Shown here: piece after piece, positions 45,324 through 52,882 of the stretch
How positions within the stretch are numbered: position 1 is the first letter of the stretch
Layout of the letters: every line of letters begins with the position of its first letter
DNA from: Ruegeria sp. Ofav3-42
GTDB lineage: Bacteria > Pseudomonadota > Alphaproteobacteria > Rhodobacterales > Rhodobacteraceae
Length of the DNA stretch: 64,000 nucleotides
Assembly (NCBI RefSeq): GCF_022347725.1
Contig: NZ_JAKRGB010000009.1
Location: 62,001-126,000 of the forward strand
Reading direction: 5' to 3'
Translations under genes and position numbers: made by a program
The notes under the pieces: generated by a model
What the model saw: the letters and a program-made list of their open reading frames with translations, nothing else
Told to the model about the DNA's origin: nothing
Database searches by the model: none

Positions 45324-45339
45324 TCACCTTATTAGGTGA
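45324..45339. promoter_or_regulatory. Switch operator copy 3, upstream of luxR
   Basis: TCACCT-TATT-AGGTGA, perfect arms, 15 bases upstream of the luxR ATG. A plausible -35 (TTGTTT, 45314-45319) and -10 (GATATT, 45338-45343) flank it, so a bound protein would block this promoter. Confidence 0.8.
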
Positions 45340-45353
45340 TATTAGGCAGTTAG

Positions 45354-45971
45354 ATGATTCAGAAAGACATGATACCCGACAAGCTTTTGGACGTTGCCAG
45401 CAGGGGTATGGCCATAGGCGCAGGCGATTTTCTGGGCGGCAATTTGGACGTCTTTTCAAGCTATGCGCCGGAATGGCAGGCAGAGTACTTTTCGAACAAC
45501 TGGATGGCTGTTGATCCCGTTATCTCAACGGGAATTCGAAACACCGGGTTGCTTGACTGGCCCGAGCTTAACCCACGCAAAAACAGCTTCACCGGGGCTG
45601 CGCATGACTTCGGGCTTACACAGGGCGTCGTCGTCTCACAAGACATTGGCGGAAACCGCTGCATTGCTGGCATTGCGTGCGACGAGCCACTTTCAGACGC
45701 CAAGCGAAAAATGATCGAACGCGAAGTGAGAACGCTTCACCTGGACAGTCTGGCCCTGAGGGCGGAGCAATTCTCTGACGCTCAGAAAGACCTAATTTAC
45801 CTGTTTGCAAACGGCTACAGGGGAAAGAACGTTGCAGAGATTTTCGAAGTTTCCGAAGACGCCATAAAGCAAAGGAAACTTCATATCCAACGCCACCTAG
45901 GCGTGAATAGCTTTATGGTGGTCGTAAACATTTGCGCACGTGCAGGAATAACGTTTCACCCAATAAGCTAA
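45354..45971 (+). CDS. luxR: LuxR-family acyl-homoserine-lactone receptor/transcription factor
   Basis: 205 residues. The N-terminal ligand domain keeps all six conserved signal-binding residues with TraR spacing: Trp-x3-Tyr in WQAEY, Asp-Pro nine residues later (AVDPV), Trp 15 after the Asp (LLDW), and Gly in GLTQG. The C-terminal LuxR HTH (about 143-200) reads FSDAQKDLIYLFANGYRGK..VSEDAIKQRKLHIQRHLGV; the usual Glu of EIA is Asn here. It should bind an AHL and control promoters. luxI follows 58 bases later in the same direction. Operator copy 3 lies just upstream, so it is probably repressed with the switch genes. Confidence 0.88.
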   Translation: MIQKDMIPDKLLDVASRGMAIGAGDFLGGNLDVFSSYAPEWQAEYFSNNWMAVDPVISTGIRNTGLLDWPELNPRKNSFTGAAHDFGLTQGVVVSQDIGGNRCIAGIACDEPLSDAKRKMIEREVRTLHLDSLALRAEQFSDAQKDLIYLFANGYRGKNVAEIFEVSEDAIKQRKLHIQRHLGVNSFMVVVNICARAGITFHPIS

Positions 45972-46029
45972 GGGACATTCGTCTAGTTTAGTGTCAGCAT
46001 CGCCCCGACGATTCAACCCGGAGGCGATC

Positions 46030-46608
46030 TTGCAGACTTGCATTTTAACTTGGTCAAACATTCACGAGCATGGCCCGCTTTGGTGGGAGCATTTGAAACT
46101 GCGCAAGCGGCTGTTCGTTGATCAGAACCATTGGTCTATCCCCCATAACACATCTGTAGAGTGGGACCAGTACGACAACCCTAACACTATTTACGCGATT
46201 ACCCACAACGACGGAAAGCCCGTCGCCGCATCGCGCATCAATCCTTGCAACTTCGAAAGTGGTGGATGGTCCTACATGATACGCGACGCCGCTCTTGGCC
46301 GTCTGGATGGAATTCCAGAAGACATTATCGACAACCCAACAACGCGCCATGACGTGTGGGAAGCTACCCGCTTCACCGCCGACCCAGACCTTTCGAGCGG
46401 GGACAGAAATGCGGCACTTTCCGAAAACGCCAAAGCGTTAGCAACGGCGGCAAAGGATACCGGGGCCGCTAAACTTATCGCCCTTATGCCCCCAGCCTTT
46501 ACACGATGGCTTTCCAGTGCTGGCCTTCCAACCTTCAGAATTGGCCCGAAGTGCTTCGACAACGAAGGCAAACGCATTTGTGTAATGGAGATGCCTCTGC
46601 AACTTTAG
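46030..46608 (+). CDS. luxI: LuxI-family acyl-homoserine-lactone synthase
   Basis: 192 residues from a TTG at 46030 preceded by GGAGG five bases away; the frame is open to a GTG at 45991, which has no Shine-Dalgarno. Conserved LuxI residues are present in order: Arg and Phe in LRKRLFVD, Trp in NHWSIP, Glu and Asp in VEWDQYD, Arg in AASRI, and Glu/Arg in VWEATRF. The enzyme joins an acyl group from acyl-ACP to S-adenosylmethionine to make an AHL. It sits directly after luxR, and a new operator follows its stop by 9 bases. The acyl chain cannot be predicted. Confidence 0.88.
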   Translation: MQTCILTWSNIHEHGPLWWEHLKLRKRLFVDQNHWSIPHNTSVEWDQYDNPNTIYAITHNDGKPVAASRINPCNFESGGWSYMIRDAALGRLDGIPEDIIDNPTTRHDVWEATRFTADPDLSSGDRNAALSENAKALATAAKDTGAAKLIALMPPAFTRWLSSAGLPTFRIGPKCFDNEGKRICVMEMPLQL

Positions 46609-46617
46609 CGTTGCTTA

Positions 46618-46633
46618 TCACCTTTTAAGGTGA
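46618..46633. promoter_or_regulatory. Switch operator copy 4, downstream of luxI
   Basis: TCACCT-TTTA-AGGTGA with perfect arms, 9 bases after the luxI stop and 32 bases before the next gene. Like copy 3 it is followed by TATT, so a similar overlapping promoter is likely. Confidence 0.8.
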
Positions 46634-46665
46634 TATTGAACCTTTCATAAATTGAGAGGTTCACC

Positions 46666-46923
46666 ATGTTTGCACGTTTCCGCTCGCCCATGGGTTGTAA
46701 GAAGAACAACGAACAGCAACCCCCCTTTGAGCAAGAATTCAAACCGACAACACTTGACTGCCGGTGCATCTGCAGAAACGCCTTGCCGGTTGATCCGTGC
46801 AAAGTGACGACGGCACACCGAATTCGCACCAAAGTGCAGGCCCGCGCAATCCTGATCGGCCAGACCAAGCCAGCCCCCTTGATCCTGATCGACGCCCTAC
46901 CGGGCAAGGCGGGGTGCGCATGA
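46666..46923 (+). CDS. Cysteine-containing small prophage protein under the switch operator
   Basis: 85 residues with five Cys (CKKN, CRCIC, PCK, GC) and a basic C-terminal helix. ATG 46666 has GAGAGG upstream. It is directly controlled by operator copy 4 if that is used. It overlaps the next gene by ATGA. No family recognised; the CRCIC pattern may bind metal. Confidence 0.55.
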   Translation: MFARFRSPMGCKKNNEQQPPFEQEFKPTTLDCRCICRNALPVDPCKVTTAHRIRTKVQARAILIGQTKPAPLILIDALPGKAGCA

Positions 46924-47189
46924 TGCAAAATTCTGGTCTCGAATTTACTGAATTGCAGACGCCTATCGGATATCACCTAGACCGACACGTCCGAGGGCAG
47001 ATTGTCAAAAATCTGGAGCTTGACCTGACGCTCGCCAGCCAAGCTGATGGCGTCACTGTAGTCCCAATCTTGCTCAATTCTTGCAGCGCTTATGAGCTTG
47101 GGAAAACCCTGCTTGCCGCCGCTGAGTATCTAAAAGAGCACTCCCATCAGTCTCCTACTGACAGGACGGAGACCACGGATGAAACTTAG
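46920..47189 (+). CDS. Hypothetical prophage protein
   Basis: 89 residues (MMQNSGLEFTELQTPIGYHLDRH...), soluble, ending in an acidic/Thr tail. Translationally coupled to the preceding gene. No recognised family. Confidence 0.5.
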   Translation: MMQNSGLEFTELQTPIGYHLDRHVRGQIVKNLELDLTLASQADGVTVVPILLNSCSAYELGKTLLAAAEYLKEHSHQSPTDRTETTDET

Positions 47190-47451
47190 GGTATTCCACA
47201 ACATCCCAATCTTCGATGCTTTCAGGAAGCGCGCACTCAGCGGGATTGATCTCATACGGGTGCCGCGTCTCGCCAGCACGCAGCATCAAGATTGCAAAGT
47301 CGGCGGTTTTGGTGTTCCCCAGAACCACTCCCTTTTTGCTCAGGATCGGTGGGGCAAAGCGGATCGTAAAGCGACCACTTCCGTCTTCCTGCTCAATCAC
47401 CCAAGCCCCATGTCGGTTTTTGTGCTGAATGTAGTGCGTAAGCCAATTCAT
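47155..47451 (-). CDS. Hypothetical prophage protein, opposite strand
   Basis: 98 residues, MNWLTHYIQHKNRHGAWVIE..., with a protein-like composition (GRFTIRFAPPIL, WDVVEYPKFHPWSP). It reads against its neighbours and overlaps the 3' end of the 46920 gene by 35 bases. A plus-strand frame over the same region is less protein-like. Probably a separately expressed accessory gene. Confidence 0.45.
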   Translation of the reverse strand: MNWLTHYIQHKNRHGAWVIEQEDGSGRFTIRFAPPILSKKGVVLGNTKTADFAILMLRAGETRHPYEINPAECALPESIEDWDVVEYPKFHPWSPSCQ

Positions 47452-47528
47452 GCCGCCACACTATTTTCAAACACGCTGGTACTCAATCGGCTTCTACGCA
47501 TTGCTTCCCTTAAATCGGAGGCCGCGTG

Positions 47529-47879
47529 ATGGCCCTGCTTAACGACCACCTGACCGCGTTCCTCCTGAACCTCGAATGCCTGGACACCGAAGGGCGGAAG
47601 GTTGCCATTGAAAATGAGGTGATCGCAACCGGGGGCACATATGTTGCACCGCCGACCGGCGACACATGGGCCAGCCACGTGATGGAAATTGCCCTGCACG
47701 GCGTCAGCGCCATGGGCGTGTCCGAGGAAGAGGCAATCCGCAACTGGACCAAGGCGGCACACCGCCAGTGTCACGGCATGCCGCCGCTGAAATCGGTGGT
47801 CCCCTTTGTGCCGTTTCCCGCCCCGCGCAACCACGCCGAGGAAATCGCCAACGCCCGCGCGGCAGCAGGACGGGCCTGA
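47529..47879 (+). CDS. Hypothetical prophage protein
   Basis: 116 residues from ATG 47529 (GGAGG seven bases upstream). The pattern IATGGTYVAPPTGDTWASHVMEIALHG with a C-terminal helix is seen in small early genes of Rhodobacterales prophages. Function unknown. Confidence 0.6.
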   Translation: MALLNDHLTAFLLNLECLDTEGRKVAIENEVIATGGTYVAPPTGDTWASHVMEIALHGVSAMGVSEEEAIRNWTKAAHRQCHGMPPLKSVVPFVPFPAPRNHAEEIANARAAAGRA

Positions 47880-47882
47880 CCT

Positions 47883-48101
47883 ATGACGGCCAAATCCGTT
47901 TTCTCCCTCACCGGCACCTGTATGGCCGGTCACTTGACCGGGGGCGCACTGCTCGCTGTCCCCGGTCCCTTTTCCCGAATTCGTCGGTGGGCCACGTCCG
48001 CCACGGGAACGCGCACAAATGCCGCTCACGGTAACGAAGGCCCATCTGCGCAGCCAAACCCCGTGGACGGACTTTTTACTTCAACGGAGACCTTATCATG
48101 A
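47883..48101 (+). CDS. Hypothetical small protein
   Basis: 72 residues; a Ser/Thr/Gly-rich composition (MTAKSVFSLTGTCMAGHLTGG...) with low information. Fits between coupled genes (ends at the start of the next). Weak coding evidence. Confidence 0.35.
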   Translation: MTAKSVFSLTGTCMAGHLTGGALLAVPGPFSRIRRWATSATGTRTNAAHGNEGPSAQPNPVDGLFTSTETLS

Positions 48102-48208
48102 CCATTTGGATTGCACTTACTCTCGCCTTTCTCAGCGGCGTGACTTTCACGTTTTGCCTCTTGTGGCTCATCACTTTCAGATCAAAAACTGGACAAGGTG
48201 GCCAATGA
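48098..48208 (+). CDS. Small membrane protein
   Basis: 36 residues dominated by one hydrophobic helix (IWIALTLAFLSGVTFTFCLLWLI), then a short polar tail. It starts at ATG 48098 with CGGAG upstream and overlaps the C5 methyltransferase start by ATGA. Possibly a membrane-associated accessory protein. Confidence 0.5.
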   Translation: MTIWIALTLAFLSGVTFTFCLLWLITFRSKTGQGGQ

Positions 48209-49794
48209 GCTGCCGCCCAATGATCATCGACAGCTTTGCCGGTGGCGGCGGTGCCAGCACCGGCATTGAATTGGCGCTGGACCGCAGCCCCGATGTCGCG
48301 ATCAACCATGACCCTCGCGCCTTGTCCATGCACGAAGCCAATCACCCGGAAACGATCCATCTGGACAGCAATATCTGGGACGTGGAACCGCTGAACGTGA
48401 CACAGGGGCGTCATGTTGGCCTGCTGTGGGCCAGCCCGGACTGCAAGCATTTCAGCAAGGCCAAAGGCGGCGCACCTCGGGACCGCAACATCCGTGATCT
48501 GGCATGGGTGGTTGTCAAATGGGCCGAACAGGCGAAACCGGATGTGATCCTGCTGGAAAACGTCGAAGAGTTCCGCACGTGGGGTCCAATCTGTGACGCC
48601 GGAAAGCCCATCAACGGCCTAGAAGGCACTACTTATGAACTGTGGGTCAAACGCCTGCGCAACGCCGGTTACAAGGTCCAATGGCGCGAACTACGCGCCT
48701 GCGACTACGGCGCACCTACGATCCGCAAACGGTTCTTTATGGTCGCCCGCCGCGACGGTCGCCCGATTGTTTGGCCCGCACCGACCCACGGCAAACCCGA
48801 CAGCCGTGCGGTGAAGAGCGGGAAGCTTTTGCCGTGGCGCTCAGCAGCGGAAATCATCGACTGGTCAGTCCCGTGCCCGTCCATCTTCCTGACGCCAGAT
48901 CAAGCCAAGGAATGGGGCAAGGCGAACGGCCAGCACCCGCCCAAACGACCACTTGCTGTGAACACCCTGAAGCGCATCGCACGCGGCATCCAGCGTTATG
49001 TCATCGATGCCAAAGATCCTTTTTTTGTCACCTATGGCCAACACGGTGGCGCAAGCCGTTCGCCGTCTGACCCGCTCCACACGGTAACGGCCAGCATCAA
49101 GGACCAGAATGCGCTCGTGGTGCCGACATTGGTTCAGACCGGCTACGGGGAACGAAAGGGCCAGGCACCGCGCGTCCCCGGTCTGGATAAGCCAATTGGT
49201 ACGATGGTTGCAGGCGGGGCAAAACACGCCTTGGTGGCCGCATTCCTTGCCCAGCACAATGCGGGGCCGAACAACGCCAATCTGTCAGGCAGGCCCGCAA
49301 CTGCGCCGCTGTCGACGCTGACGACGACCGGCGCGCAACAACAGATCGTTGCGGCGCACCTGATGAACATGCACGGCACAGGGCGCAGCGCACGGGACTT
49401 GAACGACCCGCACCCGACCATATGCGCAGGCGGTGGCCACGGGGCCTTGGTCGCCGCGTTTCTGCACAAGTATTATGGCACGGAACAAGATCCGCGTTTG
49501 ACCGACCCGCTGCACACCCTGACCACCAAAGACCGCTTTGGCTTGATCACGGTCGAAATCAACGGCTCGACCTACGCCATTACCGACATCTGTATGCGGA
49601 TGCTGACTGCCCGCGAACAGTTCCGGGCACAAGGCTTCCCCGACACCTACAACATTGATCAGGGCGCTGACGGGTCAGCCATGACCAAGAAAGAGCAAAC
49701 CCGCATGTGCGGCAACAGCGTCCCGCCGCCTATCGCCGCCGCGCTGGCCAGCGCCAATTGCGGCCATCTGCTGGAAAAGGCTGGTGTCGCATGA
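48205..49794 (+). CDS. C5-cytosine DNA methyltransferase
   Basis: 529 residues. Motif I is DSFAGGGGAST (9-19); the catalytic Cys is C80 in SPDCKHFS, with Asp in place of the usual Pro or Pro-Cys-Gln pattern; ENV is in LLENVEEF; motif VIII is TIRKRFF; and the C-terminal motifs are LTAREQFRAQGFP and GNSVPPPIA. Large target-recognition region between. It likely modifies phage DNA against host restriction. The start overlaps the small membrane protein by 4 bases. Confidence 0.85.
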   Translation: MSCRPMIIDSFAGGGGASTGIELALDRSPDVAINHDPRALSMHEANHPETIHLDSNIWDVEPLNVTQGRHVGLLWASPDCKHFSKAKGGAPRDRNIRDLAWVVVKWAEQAKPDVILLENVEEFRTWGPICDAGKPINGLEGTTYELWVKRLRNAGYKVQWRELRACDYGAPTIRKRFFMVARRDGRPIVWPAPTHGKPDSRAVKSGKLLPWRSAAEIIDWSVPCPSIFLTPDQAKEWGKANGQHPPKRPLAVNTLKRIARGIQRYVIDAKDPFFVTYGQHGGASRSPSDPLHTVTASIKDQNALVVPTLVQTGYGERKGQAPRVPGLDKPIGTMVAGGAKHALVAAFLAQHNAGPNNANLSGRPATAPLSTLTTTGAQQQIVAAHLMNMHGTGRSARDLNDPHPTICAGGGHGALVAAFLHKYYGTEQDPRLTDPLHTLTTKDRFGLITVEINGSTYAITDICMRMLTAREQFRAQGFPDTYNIDQGADGSAMTKKEQTRMCGNSVPPPIAAALASANCGHLLEKAGVA

Positions 49795-50069
49795 GCTTTC
49801 ACCCACGACCCAACACCTTTGCCGATATGCCGCCTCAGAAACAGGCTGGTATTCTGTGCAATGATCCCCGGTTTCAGCGCTTCGCAGCCACCCGCTGTGG
49901 CGCACCCGCCGAGACGTTCAGCGCCAGCGCAGCCGCCGAATACCTGCGCCAAGTCTGCCGGATCAACAGTCGCCGCGAACTGTCCACCGACAGCGCAGCC
50001 CAACAGAAATTCCAGATCCTGCGCACCGAGTTCGACGCATGGACCGGAAAAATCGCAGCCCCCAGATAG
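49791..50069 (+). CDS. Hypothetical prophage protein
   Basis: 92 residues, MSFHPRPNTFADMPPQKQAGILCND, helical in the second half (AAEYLRQVCRINSRRELSTDSAAQQKFQIL). Overlaps the methyltransferase stop by ATGA. Small phage-restricted protein; not recognised. Confidence 0.6.
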   Translation: MSFHPRPNTFADMPPQKQAGILCNDPRFQRFAATRCGAPAETFSASAAAEYLRQVCRINSRRELSTDSAAQQKFQILRTEFDAWTGKIAAPR

Positions 50070-50077
50070 GAGCCACC

Positions 50078-50698
50078 ATGCTTGATAACGCAAAGTCAGA
50101 TGACGAGCTGCTGTTTCGCCAAGCCGTGCAACTCGTGTGGAAAGAAAAGAAGGCTTCGACCAGCTTTATCCAGCGCAAGTTGGCCATCGGCTACAACCGC
50201 GCCGCAAAGCTGATTGAGCGCATGGAAAAACTGGCCATCGTTTCAACCCCTGACAACGTGGGCAAACGTGATGTGAACGGCCCCGAAGACATCGTAAAGG
50301 TTTTGCGGCTGCGCGATGACCTGATGGACGCGGTTGGCGCAGACAAGACCGAAATGATCCTGAACGCGCTGACCAAAGGCTTCCAAAGCCTACCCGGCTT
50401 CGGGGCACCCCCAGCCGAGCCATCAATGAAACCGGACCCGGAATTTGATGAGGCCAAGGATAAGGCCCATCGCGTCACCGCCGCCGAACTGCGCTCATTC
50501 ATCGAACGCATTGAGCGCCTGGACGCGGAAAAGAAGGACATCGCCGAACAGCAGAAAGAGGTGATGGCCGAGGCCAAGGCGCGCGGCTACGACACCAAAA
50601 TCATGCGCAAGGTGATCGCCCTCCGCAAGCGCGACAAAGACGATATCGCCGAAGAACAGGCCGTTCTGGACATGTACACCGAAGCGTTGGGGATGTGA
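50078..50698 (+). CDS. Fusion of FtsK gamma winged-helix domain and GapR-like (DUF2312) domain
   Basis: 206 residues from ATG 50078 (AGGAG five bases upstream). Residues ~7-65 match FtsK gamma (DELLFRQAVQLVW..STSFIQRKLAIGYNRAAKLIERMEK..GKRDV), the domain that reads the KOPS sequences guiding the FtsK motor. Residues ~132-206 match GapR/DUF2312 (RVTAAELRSFIERIERLDAEKK..GYDTKIMRKVIALRK..MYTEALGM), a nucleoid-associated protein that binds overtwisted DNA. A linker of about 60 residues joins them. Both are chromosome DNA-binding modules, so a role in partition, replication or packaging of phage DNA is likely. Confidence 0.85.
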   Translation: MLDNAKSDDELLFRQAVQLVWKEKKASTSFIQRKLAIGYNRAAKLIERMEKLAIVSTPDNVGKRDVNGPEDIVKVLRLRDDLMDAVGADKTEMILNALTKGFQSLPGFGAPPAEPSMKPDPEFDEAKDKAHRVTAAELRSFIERIERLDAEKKDIAEQQKEVMAEAKARGYDTKIMRKVIALRKRDKDDIAEEQAVLDMYTEALGM

Positions 50699-50700
50699 TT

Positions 50701-51801
50701 ATGAGCAGCCCAACCAAGATCGAATGGACCGAACGGACATGGAACCCGGTTGTGGGCTGCAGTCTGGCGTCCCCCGGCTGCACAAACTGCTACGCCATGC
50801 GCACGGCTTACCGGATGTCGAAGAACCCCAAGACACCGCAATACCACGGCACCGCCAAGCTGGCGAACGGCAAGCCGGTGTTTACCGGCAAACTGGCCCT
50901 AGTGGAAAAAGCCCTGCTGGAACCGCTCAAGCGCAAGACGCCCACCACCTATTTCGTCAACAGCATGGGCGACCTGTTCCACGAGGATATGCCGGACGAA
51001 TGGATTGACCGGGTGTTTGCCGTGATGGCGCTTTGCCCGCAGCACACGTTTCAGGTGCTGACCAAGCGCGCAGATCGGATGCGGGCGTACTTGAACGACT
51101 TACGCACCCCCAACCGCATCTGGAACCGCATTCTAGGTGTTGAACTACCCAAGCACTATCAGGGTGACGTAATCCACGCGCTCAAAAATATGCCCCTGCC
51201 GAACGTCTGGCTGGGCGTGTCGGTCGAGGATCAGAAGCGTGCTAACGAACGCGTTCCCGAGCTGCTGGCCACGCCCGCCGCGATCCGCTTCATCAGTGCA
51301 GAGCCGCTGCTCGGGCCGGTCTATCTGAGCCTGCTGTCACTTGGCCCGGGCAAGTATCCTGGCCTGCGGGCAGTGGGCGACACGCTTGATGCCCTGTCAG
51401 GCGAAAAGGTCGAGGGGACGCAAAGCGGCTATCTGAGATCCCAGTTCGGCGCGGCAATTGATTGGGTCATTGTGGGCGGCGAAAGCGGCCCGAACGCGCG
51501 TGCCATGCATCCGGATTGGGTGCGCAGCCTGCGCGACCAGTGCAAGGCCGCTGGCACCGCGTTTTTCTTCAAACAATGGGGGGCATGGACTGTCGAGATT
51601 GACCGCGACAGGGACGATCCTGATTGGCGCGCGAACTACTCGAAAGCGCACCGTGACGGCTGGTCGATCCTGAACCTTGCAGGCGGAATCGGCTTTCACG
51701 GGGAACGCGTATGCCTGATGCGCCGCACCAGCAAGAAAGCCGCTGGCCGGTTGTTGGATGGCCGGGAATGGAACGAGATGCCCGAGAGGGTCGCGGCATG
51801 A
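50701..51801 (+). CDS. Phage Gp37/Gp68-like (DUF5131) protein with a cysteine cluster
   Basis: 366 residues. The opening IEWTERTWNPVVGCSLASPGCTNCYAM holds the three Cys (C..C-x2-C) of the DUF5131 family, reminiscent of radical-SAM cluster ligands, and the later KPFTGKL-like and GESGPNARAMHPDWVRSL segments fit the family. Found in many phages, sometimes near DNA-modification genes. Biochemical role not established by this sequence. Confidence 0.8.
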   Translation: MSSPTKIEWTERTWNPVVGCSLASPGCTNCYAMRTAYRMSKNPKTPQYHGTAKLANGKPVFTGKLALVEKALLEPLKRKTPTTYFVNSMGDLFHEDMPDEWIDRVFAVMALCPQHTFQVLTKRADRMRAYLNDLRTPNRIWNRILGVELPKHYQGDVIHALKNMPLPNVWLGVSVEDQKRANERVPELLATPAAIRFISAEPLLGPVYLSLLSLGPGKYPGLRAVGDTLDALSGEKVEGTQSGYLRSQFGAAIDWVIVGGESGPNARAMHPDWVRSLRDQCKAAGTAFFFKQWGAWTVEIDRDRDDPDWRANYSKAHRDGWSILNLAGGIGFHGERVCLMRRTSKKAAGRLLDGREWNEMPERVAA

Positions 51802-52001
51802 ACTGGTACGCCGAACAGCGCCAGAACTGGATTGGCGAAATGCTGCGGATTTACGGCTTCATTAACCGCAGCCACATCGTCGAGAAATTCGGTTGCTCAC
51901 CACAGTCAGCCGGACACGACCTGACCAAATTTCAGGCCAAGCATTCGGATTGGGTCCGGTACGACAACCGCCGCAAAGCCTACATCAACACAAACGCATA
52001 G
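51798..52001 (+). CDS. Small winged-helix-like protein
   Basis: 67 residues, MNWYAEQRQNWIGEMLRIYGFINRSHIVEKFGCSPQSAGHDLTKFQ; the helix pattern matches the DeoR-type HTH region with a possible wing at the end. Overlaps the previous stop by ATGA. Probable small regulator. Confidence 0.6.
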   Translation: MNWYAEQRQNWIGEMLRIYGFINRSHIVEKFGCSPQSAGHDLTKFQAKHSDWVRYDNRRKAYINTNA

Positions 52002-52009
52002 AGGGAACC

Positions 52010-52264
52010 ATGATGGCAAGCCCCAAGGAAAACGGTGAAACACTCGGCATCAAGGATGTTTCATTGCTGCTGGCGCATCAAGCCAGAGAACTATTCGGTG
52101 GCAACGGCTCCGATCCGCGCCAGCCTTTCGTCGCCCTGATGACCGCCGCCGCTGTTGCTGGCCACATCATCAATCTCAAACCCGAAGAAATGCACTCTGT
52201 CTTGGATCAGGTGATGGATATCGCCGAAGCCGCGTTGCTCGAAGCGACCGAAACCAAACAATAG
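52010..52264 (+). CDS. Hypothetical prophage protein
   Basis: 84 residues starting at ATG 52010 (GAGGGAA upstream). Small, helical and Ala/Leu-rich (AALMTAAAVAGHIINLKPEEMHSVL), with no signal peptide. Not recognised. Confidence 0.55.
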   Translation: MMASPKENGETLGIKDVSLLLAHQARELFGGNGSDPRQPFVALMTAAAVAGHIINLKPEEMHSVLDQVMDIAEAALLEATETKQ

Positions 52265-52277
52265 GGAACCGGAGCCG

Positions 52278-52466
52278 ATGACATACGAAGACGCAAAATC
52301 AATCTGCCATGTCAGGTCCGCAATATTTCGGACCAGCGAACCAAAAAAGAAGTTTTGGAAAAACCGCTCTGTTCCGCTGGATGAGCGCGTTCCGGACGAA
52401 TGGAAATCAGCAACCGACTGGCAGGAACACGACCCACGCGAAGCCGCCTACGAAGCGCTCGCATAG
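52278..52466 (+). CDS. Hypothetical prophage protein
   Basis: 62 residues, Lys/Trp-rich (MTYEDAKSICHVRSAIF...), ending in PREAAYEALA. GGGAACC-type Shine-Dalgarno. No family recognised. Confidence 0.5.
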   Translation: MTYEDAKSICHVRSAIFRTSEPKKKFWKNRSVPLDERVPDEWKSATDWQEHDPREAAYEALA

Positions 52467-52478
52467 AAAGGAAACACG

Positions 52479-52676
52479 ATGGCCGAACTTGACATTAAAC
52501 ACACGGTGAAAACCGTGCGCAGCCCAACCGAAGCGGGTTTGTATGGGTTCGCAGAAGGCCTTGGCAAAGCTCTGGGGTTCGCAATTGTCGGCCTTGCCGT
52601 TCTGTGGGGGCTGACGGTTTACCTGCCCGACGATGACGACACGGCACAAGCCGACCCTGCGACTGAGCAACGTTAA
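52479..52676 (+). CDS. Small membrane protein
   Basis: 65 residues. An amphipathic start is followed by one membrane helix (GFAIVGLAVLWGLTVYLP) and an acidic tail (DDDDTAQADP). Function unknown. Confidence 0.5.
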   Translation: MAELDIKHTVKTVRSPTEAGLYGFAEGLGKALGFAIVGLAVLWGLTVYLPDDDDTAQADPATEQR

Positions 52677-52688
52677 AGGAGCCAGCGC

Positions 52689-52871
52689 ATGCCCGGAGAC
52701 TGGTTCAGCCGCAATGCTCAAGGCTTTTGGTGCAACTTTTGCGGCGACCTTCTGAAACCTGATTTCCACTTCGGCGACGACTCCGAATGGGACGAATACG
52801 AGGCCGAGCTTGAAAACGGGAATTGCAGCAACTGCGGCGCACCCGACGAGTTCGAACCTGACGCAATCTGA
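52689..52871 (+). CDS. Small zinc-ribbon protein
   Basis: 60 residues with two CxxC pairs: C-N-F-C (CNFCGD) and C-S-N-C (CSNCGA), separated by ~30 acidic residues; a probable zinc ribbon. GGAGCC lies upstream. No function assigned. Confidence 0.55.
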   Translation: MPGDWFSRNAQGFWCNFCGDLLKPDFHFGDDSEWDEYEAELENGNCSNCGAPDEFEPDAI

Positions 52872-52882
52872 AAGGAATCATT

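Noticed and set aside
47179..47529. 116-residue plus-strand open frame
   Set aside because: Overlaps the minus-strand 98-residue gene, whose sequence looks more like a folded protein; no start signal stands out.
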